Shown piece after piece: positions 1-9,514 of a DNA stretch of 64,000 nt. Position 1 is the first letter of the stretch. Each line of letters opens with the position of its first letter. The position numbers were made by a program, and so were the translations under genes. The notes below the pieces were generated by a model that worked only from the letters and a program-made list of their open reading frames with translations, was not told where the DNA came from and did not search any database. Source of the DNA: Acetobacter sacchari (GTDB lineage: Bacteria > Pseudomonadota > Alphaproteobacteria > Acetobacterales > Acetobacteraceae); NCBI RefSeq assembly GCF_017377715.1, contig NZ_JAFVMF010000009.1, positions 62,001 to 126,000 of the forward strand, in the 5' to 3' direction.

Positions 1-366
1 CTCCGCCAGAAGGTCGCCTTTATGCACCTTCGCGCCGATATCCTTGTACCACATCTTCACGTAGCCCGAGACCTGCGCGTAGATCGGCGCCAGATACCAG
101 GCCGATATGTTCGACGGCAGATCGAGCTTGCGGCTTGTCGGCCCGGGCGACGGACTGATCAGTTGCACACGAGGGAAAGAAGCCTCTGTGGTCTTTTTCG
201 CGAGATCGACGTAGGCGCCGTGCCGCTGCACGAGCCCCCATACGGCAAGGACAAGCGCCAGCGCGATGACCACGATGACGGCGAGCCGCCCTCGCCCCCC
301 GCCACCTTGCCCTGTCGGGGCAGGCGCCCCATGAGCCGGCGAATGCTGCGTCTGGTGGCCGCTCAT
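1..366 (-). CDS. RND efflux periplasmic adaptor (membrane fusion protein), N-terminal part
   Basis: This is the first 122 codons of a HlyD/MdtA-type adaptor; the rest lies beyond the left edge. The ATG overlaps the stop of the RND pump gene (ATGA), so the two are translationally coupled. A Gly/Pro-rich cytoplasmic start (residues 1-27) is followed by one membrane anchor (about 28-46). The start of the biotinyl-lipoyl-like hairpin follows, with IYAQVSGYVKMWYKDIGAKVHKGDLL near the end, typical of these adaptors. Family knowledge: adaptors bridge the inner-membrane pump and an outer-membrane channel in the periplasm. The substrate is unknown, and an outer-membrane partner may follow outside the window. 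Confidence 0.9.
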   Translation of the reverse strand, partial: MSGHQTQHSPAHGAPAPTGQGGGGRGRLAVIVVIALALVLAVWGLVQRHGAYVDLAKKTTEASFPRVQLISPSPGPTSRKLDLPSNISAWYLAPIYAQVSGYVKMWYKDIGAKVHKGDLLAE

Positions 367-3300
367 GCCGCCTCTCCCTGCTTTGCGTGCGCCCGGCGAC
401 CGTGGATCATCGCGAAAACGCATGGCACGAACAACAATGTAGCCACTGTGGCGATCAGAAGACCGCCGATAACCGCCTTACCGAGAGGCGCATTCTGGGA
501 ATTGCTCATCGACATCGGCAACATCCCGACAATCATGGCCAGCGCCGTCATCAGCACGGGCCGAATACGCTCGAACCCGGCGTCAATCGCCGCCCTGATC
601 GCATCCCCATGCCGCTCCAGTTCGTCACGAGCGAAGGACACGACGAGAATGGAGTTCGCGGTGGCCGTTCCCATGCACATGATCGCGCCGGTCAGCGCTG
701 GCACTGATAGCGCCGTATGCGTCAGGAACAACGACCAGGCGATGCCGCCCAGCGCGCCCGGAAGCGCAGTGATGATGATGAACGGATCAAGCCAGGACTG
801 AAAATTCACAACGATGATCAGGTAGACCAGCAGGATCGACATCGCGAGACCGCCGATGAGCTGCGCATACGCCGCGTTCATCGTCACGCCCTGCCCGCGG
901 ACCACCATGGACGACCCGTGCGGCAGGTTGCCCTGCTCCTGCGCCACGATACGCTTCACTTCGCGCGCAACCGTGCCCAGATCGATACCCTCGTTCGTGG
1001 CGTAGATATCGAACACCGGCATGATGTTGTAATGCGCGACTTCACCGGGAGTGCCGGTTTGCACGATCTTGCTCAATCCACCGAGAAGCTGCGGCGTCGT
1101 GCCCTTCGGGTTTCCATCGCCCTTGTCGATCGGCAAGGTCTCCAGTGAATTCATGGTCTGCAGGAAGTTCGACGGCGTCATGATGTCGACCAGATGCGAC
1201 ACGCCGCTCGTCGTATCGAGCCAGTAAACCTGCCCGACCTGCGAACTTCCGGAGAGCGCGACAAGCGCGTTGTTGGCGACGTCGTTCTCCGTAATGCCGG
1301 TGCCCAACGCGAAGCTGCGGTGAGTGTTCACCCTCAGCGTCGGCGTCGTCATCGGCTGCTGGACACTGACGTCGGCTATACCTGTCACACGACGCAGACG
1401 GGCCGCCAGACGGTTTGCGAATGCGAAGTTGTCAGTGAGGTTTCGTCCCACGACCTGCACGTCGATCGGAGCGGGAAGACCAAAATTCAGAATCTTCGCG
1501 GTCAAATCGGCTGGCATGAACGTAATCTGCGTTCCCGGAAACGCCTTGGACAGACCGTCGCGCAGGATCTGGCGGTATTCGGCAACCGGCGAATCATCGT
1601 CTTTCAGCGTAATATTGAGGTCGCAATCCTGCGCGCCCACAGTCGGCGTGGGGATGAACGCCTGATTGAGAGCACTGAACGGCAGACCGCAATTGTCAAC
1701 GACGTCCTCGACCTGTCCCGGCAGCAGGCGTGAAATCTCTGCATTGACCAGCTGCGAGATTTTTCCCGCTTCCTCGATGCGTGAACCCAGGGGCGCGCGC
1801 ATATGGATGGCCAGCGCATTTGAATTGATTTCCGGAAAGAAATCCTGCCCGACGAAGAAGAGGAGGCCGAGCGAACACACTGCGGCGCCCAGGAAGCCCA
1901 GCAAGAACTTGCTGCGCAGCGCAACCAGGGCAACCAGCACATCCCGATATCTGATACGGAACTGCTCGAACCGTTTTTCGAAACCACGCTGGAAGCGGCC
2001 AAACGCATTGGTCGGCTCTTTATGCCCCTGCCTGTGCGCTTCAACCTGCGCTGCAAGCATATACTTCGCCATCGTCGGGACCAGAGTCCGCGAAAGAATG
2101 AACGATGCAAGCATGGCGAAGATGATCGCCTCGGCCATCGGCATGAACAGCCACCCTGCGACCCCGCTCAACTGGAACAGCGGCGTCCAGACGATACAGA
2201 TGCACAAGGTCGAGACAAAAGTCGCTACGACGATCTGATTGGCGGCGTCGATGATCGCAGTCTCGAGATCTTTATCCTGCTCAAGATGGGAGTCGATATT
2301 TTCGATCATGACCGTAGCGTCGTCGACCAGAATGCCAACCGCGAGCGCGAGGCCGCCAAGCGTCATCACGTTGATCGTCTGCCCGGCCCAGCCCAGCCCG
2401 ATGATCGAGCAAAGCATGGCGAGAGGAATGGACGTTGCGATGATAACGGTGGAGCGCCAGGATCCGAGGAACAGCAGCACGACCAGACCGGTCAGGATCG
2501 CCGCAGTGACCATTTCCTGCACGACGTCACGCACCGAGTCTTTCACGAAGATCGAAGCATCGCTGAGAATCTTCACGCCGACGCCGGGCGGCAACGTCTT
2601 CACCACGTCCGGCAGGAGTTTCTTGACGCCCGCCACCACATCCAGCGTCGAAGCGTCGCCGCTTTTCATGACGACGATGATGACGCCCTGCTGCCCCTTG
2701 ACCAGAACCAGGTTGGTCTGCGGTGGTCCACCCTGATGAACCCAGGCCACGTCCCGCAGGTAAACCACCGAATTGCCGACCTGCTTGATCGGAATCTCGT
2801 TAAACGTATCGATATCTCTTGGCGTCGCGTTGGTCTGCACCATCCAGTCCATCGCGCCGATTTTCTGATCGCCGGCAGGAAGAACAATATTCTGCTTGTT
2901 CAGCGCCACCGACACGTCGACGGGCGACAATCCGTGAGCCAGCAACTTGGTCGGATCCAGATCGACCATGATGTTTGAAGGCTGCCCGCCGTACGGATTC
3001 GGCATCGCGGCGCCTGCGACCGACACGAGCGCCGGCCTGATCAGGTTCGACGCCATGTTGTAAATCTGCGAGGCGGTCATCGTCGTCGACGACACCTGCA
3101 GGGTCATCACCGGAACGGACGACGCATTATAAGTCAGGATGAGCGGCGGCGTACTTCCTGTCGGCATCTGCTTGATGACCGTCTGCGACACGGAAGTGAT
3201 CTGAGTCTGCGCAACCGTCGCATCTGTGCCCGGCTGGAAGAAAATCTTGACGATGCCGCGACCGTAATACGACTGGCTCTCAATATGTTCGATATTGTTG

Positions 3301-3527
3301 ACCGTCGCGGTCAGGGCCCGTTCGTAATAGTAGACGACGCGACCCGACATATCCTCCGGCATCAGCCCGGTGTAACTCCAGACCACGGCGACGACGGGAA
3401 TCTTGATGTTCGGGAACACGTCCGTCGGCGTCGACAGGATGGAGCGAACGCCGAACACAACGATCAGGATCGAGAGAACGACGAAAGTATAGGGTCGCTT
3501 GAGGGCGATTACGACGATTTCGTTCAT
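363..3527 (-). CDS. RND family efflux pump, inner-membrane permease
   Basis: A 1054-residue AcrB/MdtB-like proton-driven exporter of full family length. It opens with a short cytoplasmic stretch and TM1 (MNEIVVIALKRPYTFVVLS), then a large periplasmic porter loop. The TM4 segment contains GILVDDATVMIENI, whose Asp pair is the proton relay known from AcrB. A second TM block and second periplasmic loop follow in the usual duplicated layout. The start is supported by an AGGTGG ribosome site 7 nt upstream. It precedes its adaptor, the reverse of the usual adaptor-first order, and lies downstream of a two-component system. The exported compound cannot be read from the sequence. Confidence 0.95.
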   Translation of the reverse strand: MNEIVVIALKRPYTFVVLSILIVVFGVRSILSTPTDVFPNIKIPVVAVVWSYTGLMPEDMSGRVVYYYERALTATVNNIEHIESQSYYGRGIVKIFFQPGTDATVAQTQITSVSQTVIKQMPTGSTPPLILTYNASSVPVMTLQVSSTTMTASQIYNMASNLIRPALVSVAGAAMPNPYGGQPSNIMVDLDPTKLLAHGLSPVDVSVALNKQNIVLPAGDQKIGAMDWMVQTNATPRDIDTFNEIPIKQVGNSVVYLRDVAWVHQGGPPQTNLVLVKGQQGVIIVVMKSGDASTLDVVAGVKKLLPDVVKTLPPGVGVKILSDASIFVKDSVRDVVQEMVTAAILTGLVVLLFLGSWRSTVIIATSIPLAMLCSIIGLGWAGQTINVMTLGGLALAVGILVDDATVMIENIDSHLEQDKDLETAIIDAANQIVVATFVSTLCICIVWTPLFQLSGVAGWLFMPMAEAIIFAMLASFILSRTLVPTMAKYMLAAQVEAHRQGHKEPTNAFGRFQRGFEKRFEQFRIRYRDVLVALVALRSKFLLGFLGAAVCSLGLLFFVGQDFFPEINSNALAIHMRAPLGSRIEEAGKISQLVNAEISRLLPGQVEDVVDNCGLPFSALNQAFIPTPTVGAQDCDLNITLKDDDSPVAEYRQILRDGLSKAFPGTQITFMPADLTAKILNFGLPAPIDVQVVGRNLTDNFAFANRLAARLRRVTGIADVSVQQPMTTPTLRVNTHRSFALGTGITENDVANNALVALSGSSQVGQVYWLDTTSGVSHLVDIMTPSNFLQTMNSLETLPIDKGDGNPKGTTPQLLGGLSKIVQTGTPGEVAHYNIMPVFDIYATNEGIDLGTVAREVKRIVAQEQGNLPHGSSMVVRGQGVTMNAAYAQLIGGLAMSILLVYLIIVVNFQSWLDPFIIITALPGALGGIAWSLFLTHTALSVPALTGAIMCMGTATANSILVVSFARDELERHGDAIRAAIDAGFERIRPVLMTALAMIVGMLPMSMSNSQNAPLGKAVIGGLLIATVATLLFVPCVFAMIHGRRAHAKQGEAA

Positions 3528-3652
3528 AATCCAGCCACCTCGGACACGCGCCTTACAGAAACGTTCACAGTCAACATGCCTCGGCCTATGCCAGCCACAG
3601 AGTGTTGCAGCGAGTAAATTAGCATTTAGAGCTCAATTCGACGGACGCCCAA

Positions 3653-5164
3653 CTATCTGGCGGGCGCAGAAAAAACCGCAATGAACCGGGCTCCACGCTC
3701 CGGCTGTCCAGCCTGAGCATCTTCGATACGCACATGCGCGTTATGCAGCCGCAGTATAGATGACACAAGACTCAGACCCAAACCGCTGCCGCGCACGTGG
3801 CGACTCTTGTCCGATCGATAAAAGCGGGTCAGCACGGCCTCGCGCTCCTCAGGAGCCACACCGGGCCCTGTATCTGTAACTGACAACGCCGGGTGATCAT
3901 TCCACAGGCCGACCGACACTCGCACCTCCCCACCGGCCTTGGTGAACTTGATCGCGTTATCGACGAGATTGGCCAGAACCTCGATCAGCAGATCCCGGTC
4001 TCCATGCACCACAAGAGGCTGCGATACACCGTTCTGCCTATGCTCCGTAGCGCGGGCGGCGGCCCAGACATGCCCACCCTCCGCAACGCCGCCCTTGCGC
4101 TGCGGCGCCATGTCGTCACGCTGCAGCACCACCCCCTCGCTCTCGGCGATCGGTTCGTACAAATCTATGATATCGCCGGCCAGATCATCCAGATCGACGG
4201 CGGCGAAGCCGTCGCGGCGACGGCCATTGTCGATCTCCGCCATACGCAGCAGCGCTGTAATGATGCCGAAAGACTGATCGAGATCGTCGATCGCCCGCCC
4301 TATCGCCTTGTGCAGCTCCTCGACAGAATTTGCGTTCGCTCCCGTCAACGCGCGATCAAGGCGTGCGCGCACGCGCGCAAGCGGCGTGCGAAGGTCATGC
4401 GCGATATCGTTCCCGACCTCCCGCATGTCGTGCATCAACTGCTCAAGCCGGTCGAGCATTCGGTTCACACTACCCGCCAGACGTTGCAGGTCGTCTCGTT
4501 CTCTCCCTGCCGGGAGGCGCTCGTGGATGTCGCCCTGCATGATGCGGTCCACCGCCTCATGCATCTCCTTGACGCGCGACAACGCCCGGTGACTGAGCCA
4601 CAACCCTGCCATCAGGGCGAAAAGCAAGACCGGCGTCGCCGCTATCAGCGAGGCGCGCCGGAGCATGAGTTTTTGCTCGCCAAGCATATGACGGCTTCGA
4701 CCAAGCACAAGAATGCGCCCGTCCGGCATACGCGTGGCGATAAAGCGCAGGACGTAAGGCGCGCCCTCTTCCGGCTGCACCGTGACGTCATGGGGAATGC
4801 CGTCCTCGACCAGTCCCTCCGGCCACGCCCTCAGATCGCCGACGACCCGCTCCCGCGAAGACGTGAACACGCCTTCCGCATTGATGATAAGGCGCAGGTC
4901 GTCCGTAGAGCGCTCGCTGATGACGTAGTTCATGTGCTCCGTCGGCATGGCCAGCAGCAGCGCCGTCTCCCTGCGGAGCAGAGCATCCGACCGGCTGTGC
5001 TCCAGCGACGTCATCTGAACGTAGACGAGGGCGAATTGCAGGACCATGGCGCCGAGCATGGCGAGAGCGAACCCCAGCGCCAGCCGGAAACCCGCGGCTC
5101 GGGTCAGTTCCCTGCGGGAAAACGCGCGCGATGAAGCATCCTTCGGCGCGGAGGCGCCGCTCAT
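3653..5164 (-). CDS. Sensor histidine kinase (HAMP-HisKA-HATPase)
   Basis: A 503-residue membrane kinase. TM1 lies at about 25-50, a periplasmic sensor loop at about 51-168, TM2 at about 171-191, and HAMP at about 192-245. The H-box GNDIAHDLRTPLAR has the phosphoacceptor His256. The N-box is at 399-407 (Asn403), with DTGPG at 431-435 and GSGLGL at 459-464. All catalytic boxes are intact. A roughly 30-residue Gly/Arg/Gln-rich insertion at about 350-385, just before the N-box strand, is longer than in most relatives. The start codon overlaps the stop of the upstream response regulator (ATGA), so the pair is co-translated. The signal sensed is unknown; the downstream RND pump suggests a toxic-compound or envelope-stress cue. 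Confidence 0.93.
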   Translation of the reverse strand: MSGASAPKDASSRAFSRRELTRAAGFRLALGFALAMLGAMVLQFALVYVQMTSLEHSRSDALLRRETALLLAMPTEHMNYVISERSTDDLRLIINAEGVFTSSRERVVGDLRAWPEGLVEDGIPHDVTVQPEEGAPYVLRFIATRMPDGRILVLGRSRHMLGEQKLMLRRASLIAATPVLLFALMAGLWLSHRALSRVKEMHEAVDRIMQGDIHERLPAGRERDDLQRLAGSVNRMLDRLEQLMHDMREVGNDIAHDLRTPLARVRARLDRALTGANANSVEELHKAIGRAIDDLDQSFGIITALLRMAEIDNGRRRDGFAAVDLDDLAGDIIDLYEPIAESEGVVLQRDDMAPQRKGGVAEGGHVWAAARATEHRQNGVSQPLVVHGDRDLLIEVLANLVDNAIKFTKAGGEVRVSVGLWNDHPALSVTDTGPGVAPEEREAVLTRFYRSDKSRHVRGSGLGLSLVSSILRLHNAHVRIEDAQAGQPERGARFIAVFSAPAR

Positions 5165-5874
5165 TCGTCAGATGCGTCTGGCACGCGGAGAGAAAAGCCG
5201 GACCCGCGGATACTATGTATCATCGGCTCCTCGTCCGGACCGTCCACCTTCCGGCGCAGCTTGCCTATATGCACGTCCACCAGGTTGGTCTGGGGTATGA
5301 AACGATAGTTCCACACCTCTTCCAGCATCATGGCGCGCGTCAACACCTGCGCGGGGCGCCGCATCAGGTATTCGAGCAACCTGAACTCGCGCGGCAGCAA
5401 TTCTATCTCGCGCCCGCCTCGCGTAACCGTGCGATCGATCAAATCCATTGTTATCGGACCGACTCTGAGCACCGTCACTCGCGTGTCGTCCGGACGTCGC
5501 AGCAACGCCTCGATCCGCGCGACCAGCTCTTCCATTGCGAAAGGTTTCGTCAGGTAATCGTCGCCACCGGCTTTCAGGCCACTCACGCGGTCGTCAACCG
5601 CCGAAAGCGCGGACAGAACGAGCACAGGAATTCGTATATCGCGCGCACGGAGCGTCTCGATCATCGTCAGCCCATCGAGAGCCGGAAGCATGCGATCGAC
5701 GACCATGACGTCGAACTCGCCGGAAAGTGCGCGCTCCAGCCCCTGATCGCCGACATCGATCGCCAGCACATCGAACCCCCGGCTTTCCAATTCCTCGGAA
5801 ATCTCCCGGGCGATGCCCCCGTCGTCCTCGACGAGAAGGACGCGGGGCCTGTACGTCCTGCCTGATTCGCTCAT
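5161..5874 (-). CDS. OmpR/PhoB-family response regulator
   Basis: A 237-residue two-domain regulator. The receiver domain (about 11-122) has the acidic cluster EDD at 16-18, phosphoacceptor Asp60 in VVDRMLP, and the conserved Lys110 in YLTKPF. A winged-helix DNA-binding domain follows (about 135-230), ending in the recognition region VDVHIGKLRRKVD. I chose the ATG at 5872-5874 (MSESG) because the longer frame needs a TTG start without a better ribosome site. It is the partner of the kinase it overlaps. It probably controls the downstream RND pump and possibly the divergent TonB receptor; both are inferences from position. Confidence 0.93.
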   Translation of the reverse strand: MSESGRTYRPRVLLVEDDGGIAREISEELESRGFDVLAIDVGDQGLERALSGEFDVMVVDRMLPALDGLTMIETLRARDIRIPVLVLSALSAVDDRVSGLKAGGDDYLTKPFAMEELVARIEALLRRPDDTRVTVLRVGPITMDLIDRTVTRGGREIELLPREFRLLEYLMRRPAQVLTRAMMLEEVWNYRFIPQTNLVDVHIGKLRRKVDGPDEEPMIHSIRGSGFSLRVPDASDE

Positions 5875-6108
5875 GACATTGACCGATGACCTCAAGCTCG
5901 CACCAGAACCATTAAAATCGCTTTCATTTCATAAGCCGGGCACGCTCGATTGTAACAAAAATGACATCCCCGGTGGCAATATTGCAACTATATGAACCCA
6001 AATGAACGATGTTCGAGACCTCCGGTTGCTATGCGAATACACTCTGTGCGAGTTCGAAAACATTACGACACAATGTCGAACACCTACGCAGAAATAGGGC
6101 CATACGCC
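5875..6108. promoter_or_regulatory. Divergent control region between regulator and TonB receptor
   Basis: This stretch of about 234 bases, relatively AT-rich, separates two divergent genes and should hold both promoters. It contains two direct ATGAAC half-sites (5992-5997 and 6002-6007, 10 bp apart), a layout compatible with OmpR-type regulators. It also has an imperfect inverted repeat, GTTCGA (6052-6057) and TCGAAC (6076-6081), with an inner CATT/AATG pair, just upstream of the chosen receptor start. No clear -35/-10 pair was identified. Confidence 0.35.
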
Positions 6109-9105
6109 ATGAATCCCGCTCAGGCGCCCAACAATCCCACGTCGGACGCACGTTGCGGAAAGAGCGCAGTTCGCGTGTCTCTCCTCGCCGCCACAGTTCT
6201 TGCATCGACTCAATTCGTCACAATCGCGGATGCCGCTTCGAGCCAGACGAGCGCCGCGCCGAAGCATGTGCGGCACGCCGTCTCCCGTCCAAAAACAATC
6301 CACAACGCTACTACGAACGCCGCACCAGTTGGCGGCGTGGCTCCCGCAGGCCGTGCGCCGTCGCGCGCCGCGGCTGCAACCGCGCTCAACAGAAACTACC
6401 AGTCGAACGAGACGGAAGACGTGGTGGTGACCGGCTCGATGCTGCGCACCGCGCGCAACTCCAGCCCGAACCCGGTTCAGACGATCACTTCGCAGCAGAT
6501 TCAGCAGACCGGCGTCACCACGCTTGGCGACTTCCTGCAGCGTATGCCGTCCATCGGCTCCAGCGGTACGAGCAACAACCAGACCAACGGCACATCGGGC
6601 CTATCGTGCACCGATTTCCGCAACATGGGGCAGCAGCGCGTGCTGGTGCTGATTGACGGAAAGCGTCCGACCATGACCGCCGGCGGCGCGTCTTCCGAAT
6701 GCTTCGACATGAACACCATTCCTACGGACATGGTGCAGAGCGTCGAAATGCTGAAAGACGGCGGCTCCGAACTTTACGGCGCTGACGCGGTCTCCGGCGT
6801 CATCAACATCAAGCTGAAACACAACGTCACCGACGCCGCCTTCACCGCCTACGGCGGCATCTCCGGCAAGGGCGATGCGCTGACCGGCAAGCTCTCTGCC
6901 CACAAGGGCTGGAACTTCGACCACGACAAGGGCAACCTGACGCTCTACGCGTCATATATGACGCAGGGCGGCATCTATCAGCGAGACCGTTCGTGGGCGA
7001 ATCCGGTAGCGGCGACAAACCCGACCTCCGGCACACCGACCTACGGGTCATCGATTTCTCCGATGGGCCATTTCTTCGGCTCGGAGAATGAATATTCCGG
7101 CTCCGCCAACGGGACGATCGTACCCTGGTCGACCAGTGATCGTTACAACTACGGTCGTGACCAGATGCTTTCGAATTCCTTGCAGAATTCGACGCTGAGC
7201 GGCGATCTCCATTACGAGATCAACAAGCATTTCATCCCCTACGCGAACGTGCTGTACAGCCACCGCACGTCGCTCGCCCAGATGGCGGCCGAACCGGTCA
7301 CCGGCGCGGTGCCGCCGTCAGACATGCCCGCCTCCGTGATCATCCCGGCGAACGATCCGTACAATACGACTGGAGAAGACCTCCAGATGTACAAGCGTAT
7401 GAACGAGTATGGACCGCGCCGCACGGAAGACGCTTCCGACACCGTGACGGCCATCGCTGGCATGCGCGGCGAGATCACCCATGGGTGGATGTACGACGCG
7501 TCCTATACCTATGGCGCGAACATGATGACCGAGCAGATGTCTGGCGTCGGCGATTATCGCAAGCTGCTTCAGACATACGGCCTGCAGCAGGTTAATCCGT
7601 CCGACACCAACAGCGCCCTGGTCTACAACCCAAGCGTCTGTAACGCCGCAGCCGGTTGCGTCCTGTCCAGCCCGTTCGGCCCGCTTTCGAACTCTGCGGC
7701 CGCATACTCAAACTATACGTCGCACAGTCACTACCACTACCAGCTCCGCGACCTTAACGTGCGCATCAACAACGATCACATCGTGAAGATGCCGTGGAAG
7801 CACGGCGGCGCATTCGCCGTAGCGCTGGGCATGGAGCACCGCGGCGAACAGCTGAGCTACAGCCCTGATCCGTTGATCGCGTCGGGCGAAAGCCTCACCA
7901 GCACGTCCACCTACACCGGCGGCGGCTTTAACGTCACGGAAGCCTATCTCGAAGGCAAGCTGACGCTGCTGCATAACGCGTTTCTTGCGCGCGACCTGAC
8001 GATCGACGGTCAGGGACGTTTCTCGTCCTATGACACCTTCGGTTCAGCCAAGAACTGGAAAGGCGCCATCAACTGGTCGCCGACGCGCGACATCCGGTTC
8101 CGTGCGACCATCGGTTCCTCTTTCCGTCAGCCGAACGTGTTCGAACTGTATGGCGGTCAGACAATGAACTACGCCAACGGCACTGATCCCTGCGCACAGG
8201 CGAGCACATATGGTGCATTCACACCGACCGTGATCGCAACCTGCCGCGCGAACGGCATTCCTAACCCAAGCACGTTTCAGGACGCCAACTCCGGCCAGAT
8301 TCCGACCCTTACCGGCGGCAATTCGAAACTGCGTCCGGAGACGGGCCGCACATGGACGGTCGGAACAACGGTGACGCCGCGCTGGATTCCTGGCCTGTCG
8401 GTCGATGTCACCTACTGGCACTACAATATCTCGAACCTGATTTCGGCCACGTCGACGCAGTATATCGCCGACCAGTGCTACACAGGTCAGAACACGGGTT
8501 ATTGCAGCGATATTCTGCGTTACAACTCGAACAATCAGATCGACTACGTATCGTCGTTCTATACCAACCAGGGCGGCCTGCATCAGAGCGGCATCGACTG
8601 GAGCACGAACTACCAGATCCGTCTGTCGCCTGTTGATCGTCTGATCATCAGCAACGAGTACCAGCAGATCCTGAACTACAAGCAGCAGACCACCAATGGC
8701 GGCTCGTGGATCAATTACACTGGCGCGCTGATCTATACCTCGCAGGCCGGATCGCTTCCTGCTGCGGGCATTCCGCGCGTTCGTGACTACGCCACGGCGA
8801 CCTGGAGGCATGGTCCTTTCTCCGTGACCTACATGATGTCCTTCACGGGCGGCATGCGCTGGAACAACTCGACCAACTACCTGTCGGCCGACGGCGCGCA
8901 ACGTTACAAGACGCCGGGCATGGTGATGAACAATATCTCGTTCACCTATGACGTTGGTCGCTGGTCGTTCCAGGGCGGCATCAACAACATCAACAACAAG
9001 AACCCGCCTTATGTCGTGTCCAGCTCGGACAACAGCATGGGCGCGCTGTACGGCAGCTTCTACGAAGGTCGCAGCTTCTGGCTGCAGGCTGGCACGTCGT
9101 TCTGA
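6109..9105 (+). CDS. TonB-dependent outer-membrane receptor
   Basis: A roughly 998-residue TonB-dependent receptor. A signal peptide (about residues 1-43, ending VTIADAA) precedes a basic, Ala/His-rich stretch. A TonB-box-like EDVVVTGSML follows, then a plug domain with the typical VLVLIDGKR and YGADAVSGVINIKLK segments. The 22-strand barrel ends in an aromatic residue (SFWLQAGTSF), as outer-membrane proteins do. I chose the ATG at 6109, which has TAGGG about 9 nt upstream; in-frame starts at 6073 and 5992 lack one. The family imports siderophores, cobalamin, sugars or other large ligands using TonB energy. No ligand-specific neighbour is present, so the substrate stays open. Confidence 0.92.
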   Translation: MNPAQAPNNPTSDARCGKSAVRVSLLAATVLASTQFVTIADAASSQTSAAPKHVRHAVSRPKTIHNATTNAAPVGGVAPAGRAPSRAAAATALNRNYQSNETEDVVVTGSMLRTARNSSPNPVQTITSQQIQQTGVTTLGDFLQRMPSIGSSGTSNNQTNGTSGLSCTDFRNMGQQRVLVLIDGKRPTMTAGGASSECFDMNTIPTDMVQSVEMLKDGGSELYGADAVSGVINIKLKHNVTDAAFTAYGGISGKGDALTGKLSAHKGWNFDHDKGNLTLYASYMTQGGIYQRDRSWANPVAATNPTSGTPTYGSSISPMGHFFGSENEYSGSANGTIVPWSTSDRYNYGRDQMLSNSLQNSTLSGDLHYEINKHFIPYANVLYSHRTSLAQMAAEPVTGAVPPSDMPASVIIPANDPYNTTGEDLQMYKRMNEYGPRRTEDASDTVTAIAGMRGEITHGWMYDASYTYGANMMTEQMSGVGDYRKLLQTYGLQQVNPSDTNSALVYNPSVCNAAAGCVLSSPFGPLSNSAAAYSNYTSHSHYHYQLRDLNVRINNDHIVKMPWKHGGAFAVALGMEHRGEQLSYSPDPLIASGESLTSTSTYTGGGFNVTEAYLEGKLTLLHNAFLARDLTIDGQGRFSSYDTFGSAKNWKGAINWSPTRDIRFRATIGSSFRQPNVFELYGGQTMNYANGTDPCAQASTYGAFTPTVIATCRANGIPNPSTFQDANSGQIPTLTGGNSKLRPETGRTWTVGTTVTPRWIPGLSVDVTYWHYNISNLISATSTQYIADQCYTGQNTGYCSDILRYNSNNQIDYVSSFYTNQGGLHQSGIDWSTNYQIRLSPVDRLIISNEYQQILNYKQQTTNGGSWINYTGALIYTSQAGSLPAAGIPRVRDYATATWRHGPFSVTYMMSFTGGMRWNNSTNYLSADGAQRYKTPGMVMNNISFTYDVGRWSFQGGINNINNKNPPYVVSSSDNSMGALYGSFYEGRSFWLQAGTSF

Positions 9106-9123
9106 CGCGCTTTCGCTGAATGT

Positions 9124-9148
9124 CGCGCGCCGGGTTCTCCGGCGCGCG
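9124..9148 (+). terminator. Hairpin after TonB receptor, probable terminator
   Basis: A perfect 10-bp GC stem, CGCGCGCCGG with CCGGCGCGCG, with a 5-nt loop (GTTCT), begins about 19 nt after the receptor stop. It lacks a clean T-run, so termination strength is uncertain. Confidence 0.55.
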
Positions 9149-9176
9149 CTTGCTCCGTCACACATAAGACGGGCGA

Positions 9177-9216
9177 CGGAGAACGCCTCAGACCGCCGAC
9201 CCTCTGGCGTTCTCCG
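9177..9216. repeat. 11-bp inverted repeat with 18-nt loop
   Basis: CGGAGAACGCC at 9177-9187 is exactly complementary to GGCGTTCTCCG at 9206-9216. It lies between convergent genes and could be a second terminator-like structure or a protein site. Confidence 0.5.
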
Positions 9217-9514
9217 AAGCACCTTAAAAAACTAGTCAGTCATATGGTTTCATAACACCTACCGAATACTCCGTTGCTTTCATGCAAGCATTACGGCGCA
9301 TTCCTCTGATGGCGAGCGTCAGCGTGTCCGCACCTCGCGCCAAGCCCCCCAGACGCAAGCCTGAATGGCCTCGCAAACACCCCATCGTGGCCAAAGAGGG
9401 GCATTGAACGGGTTAGTCCAGTTCTCCGACCACTCGACCACGAGCACGGCTGGCGCTCCTCTCATTTTCCGGCATCCAGACGAACGAGAAATCTGCTGTT
9501 GCAGTCTCGCACTC

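Larger units (their letters stand above)
9106..9514. other. Intergenic region between convergent TonB receptor and rmuC
   Basis: About 400 bases with no convincing gene. Near the receptor end it holds a 10-bp hairpin and, further on, an 11-bp inverted repeat (9177-9187 with 9206-9216, 18-nt loop) followed by CTTAAAAAA. The rest shows nothing I can assign. Short open frames here lack a ribosome site and any recognisable protein character. Confidence 0.5.

Noticed and set aside
3893-5134. 413-codon plus-strand frame opposite the histidine kinase.
   Set aside because: The kinase on the other strand has all catalytic boxes; this frame has no recognisable domain.
8044-9222. 392-codon minus-strand frame opposite the TonB receptor 3' part.
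   Set aside because: Arg/Val-rich antisense shadow with no start-site support.
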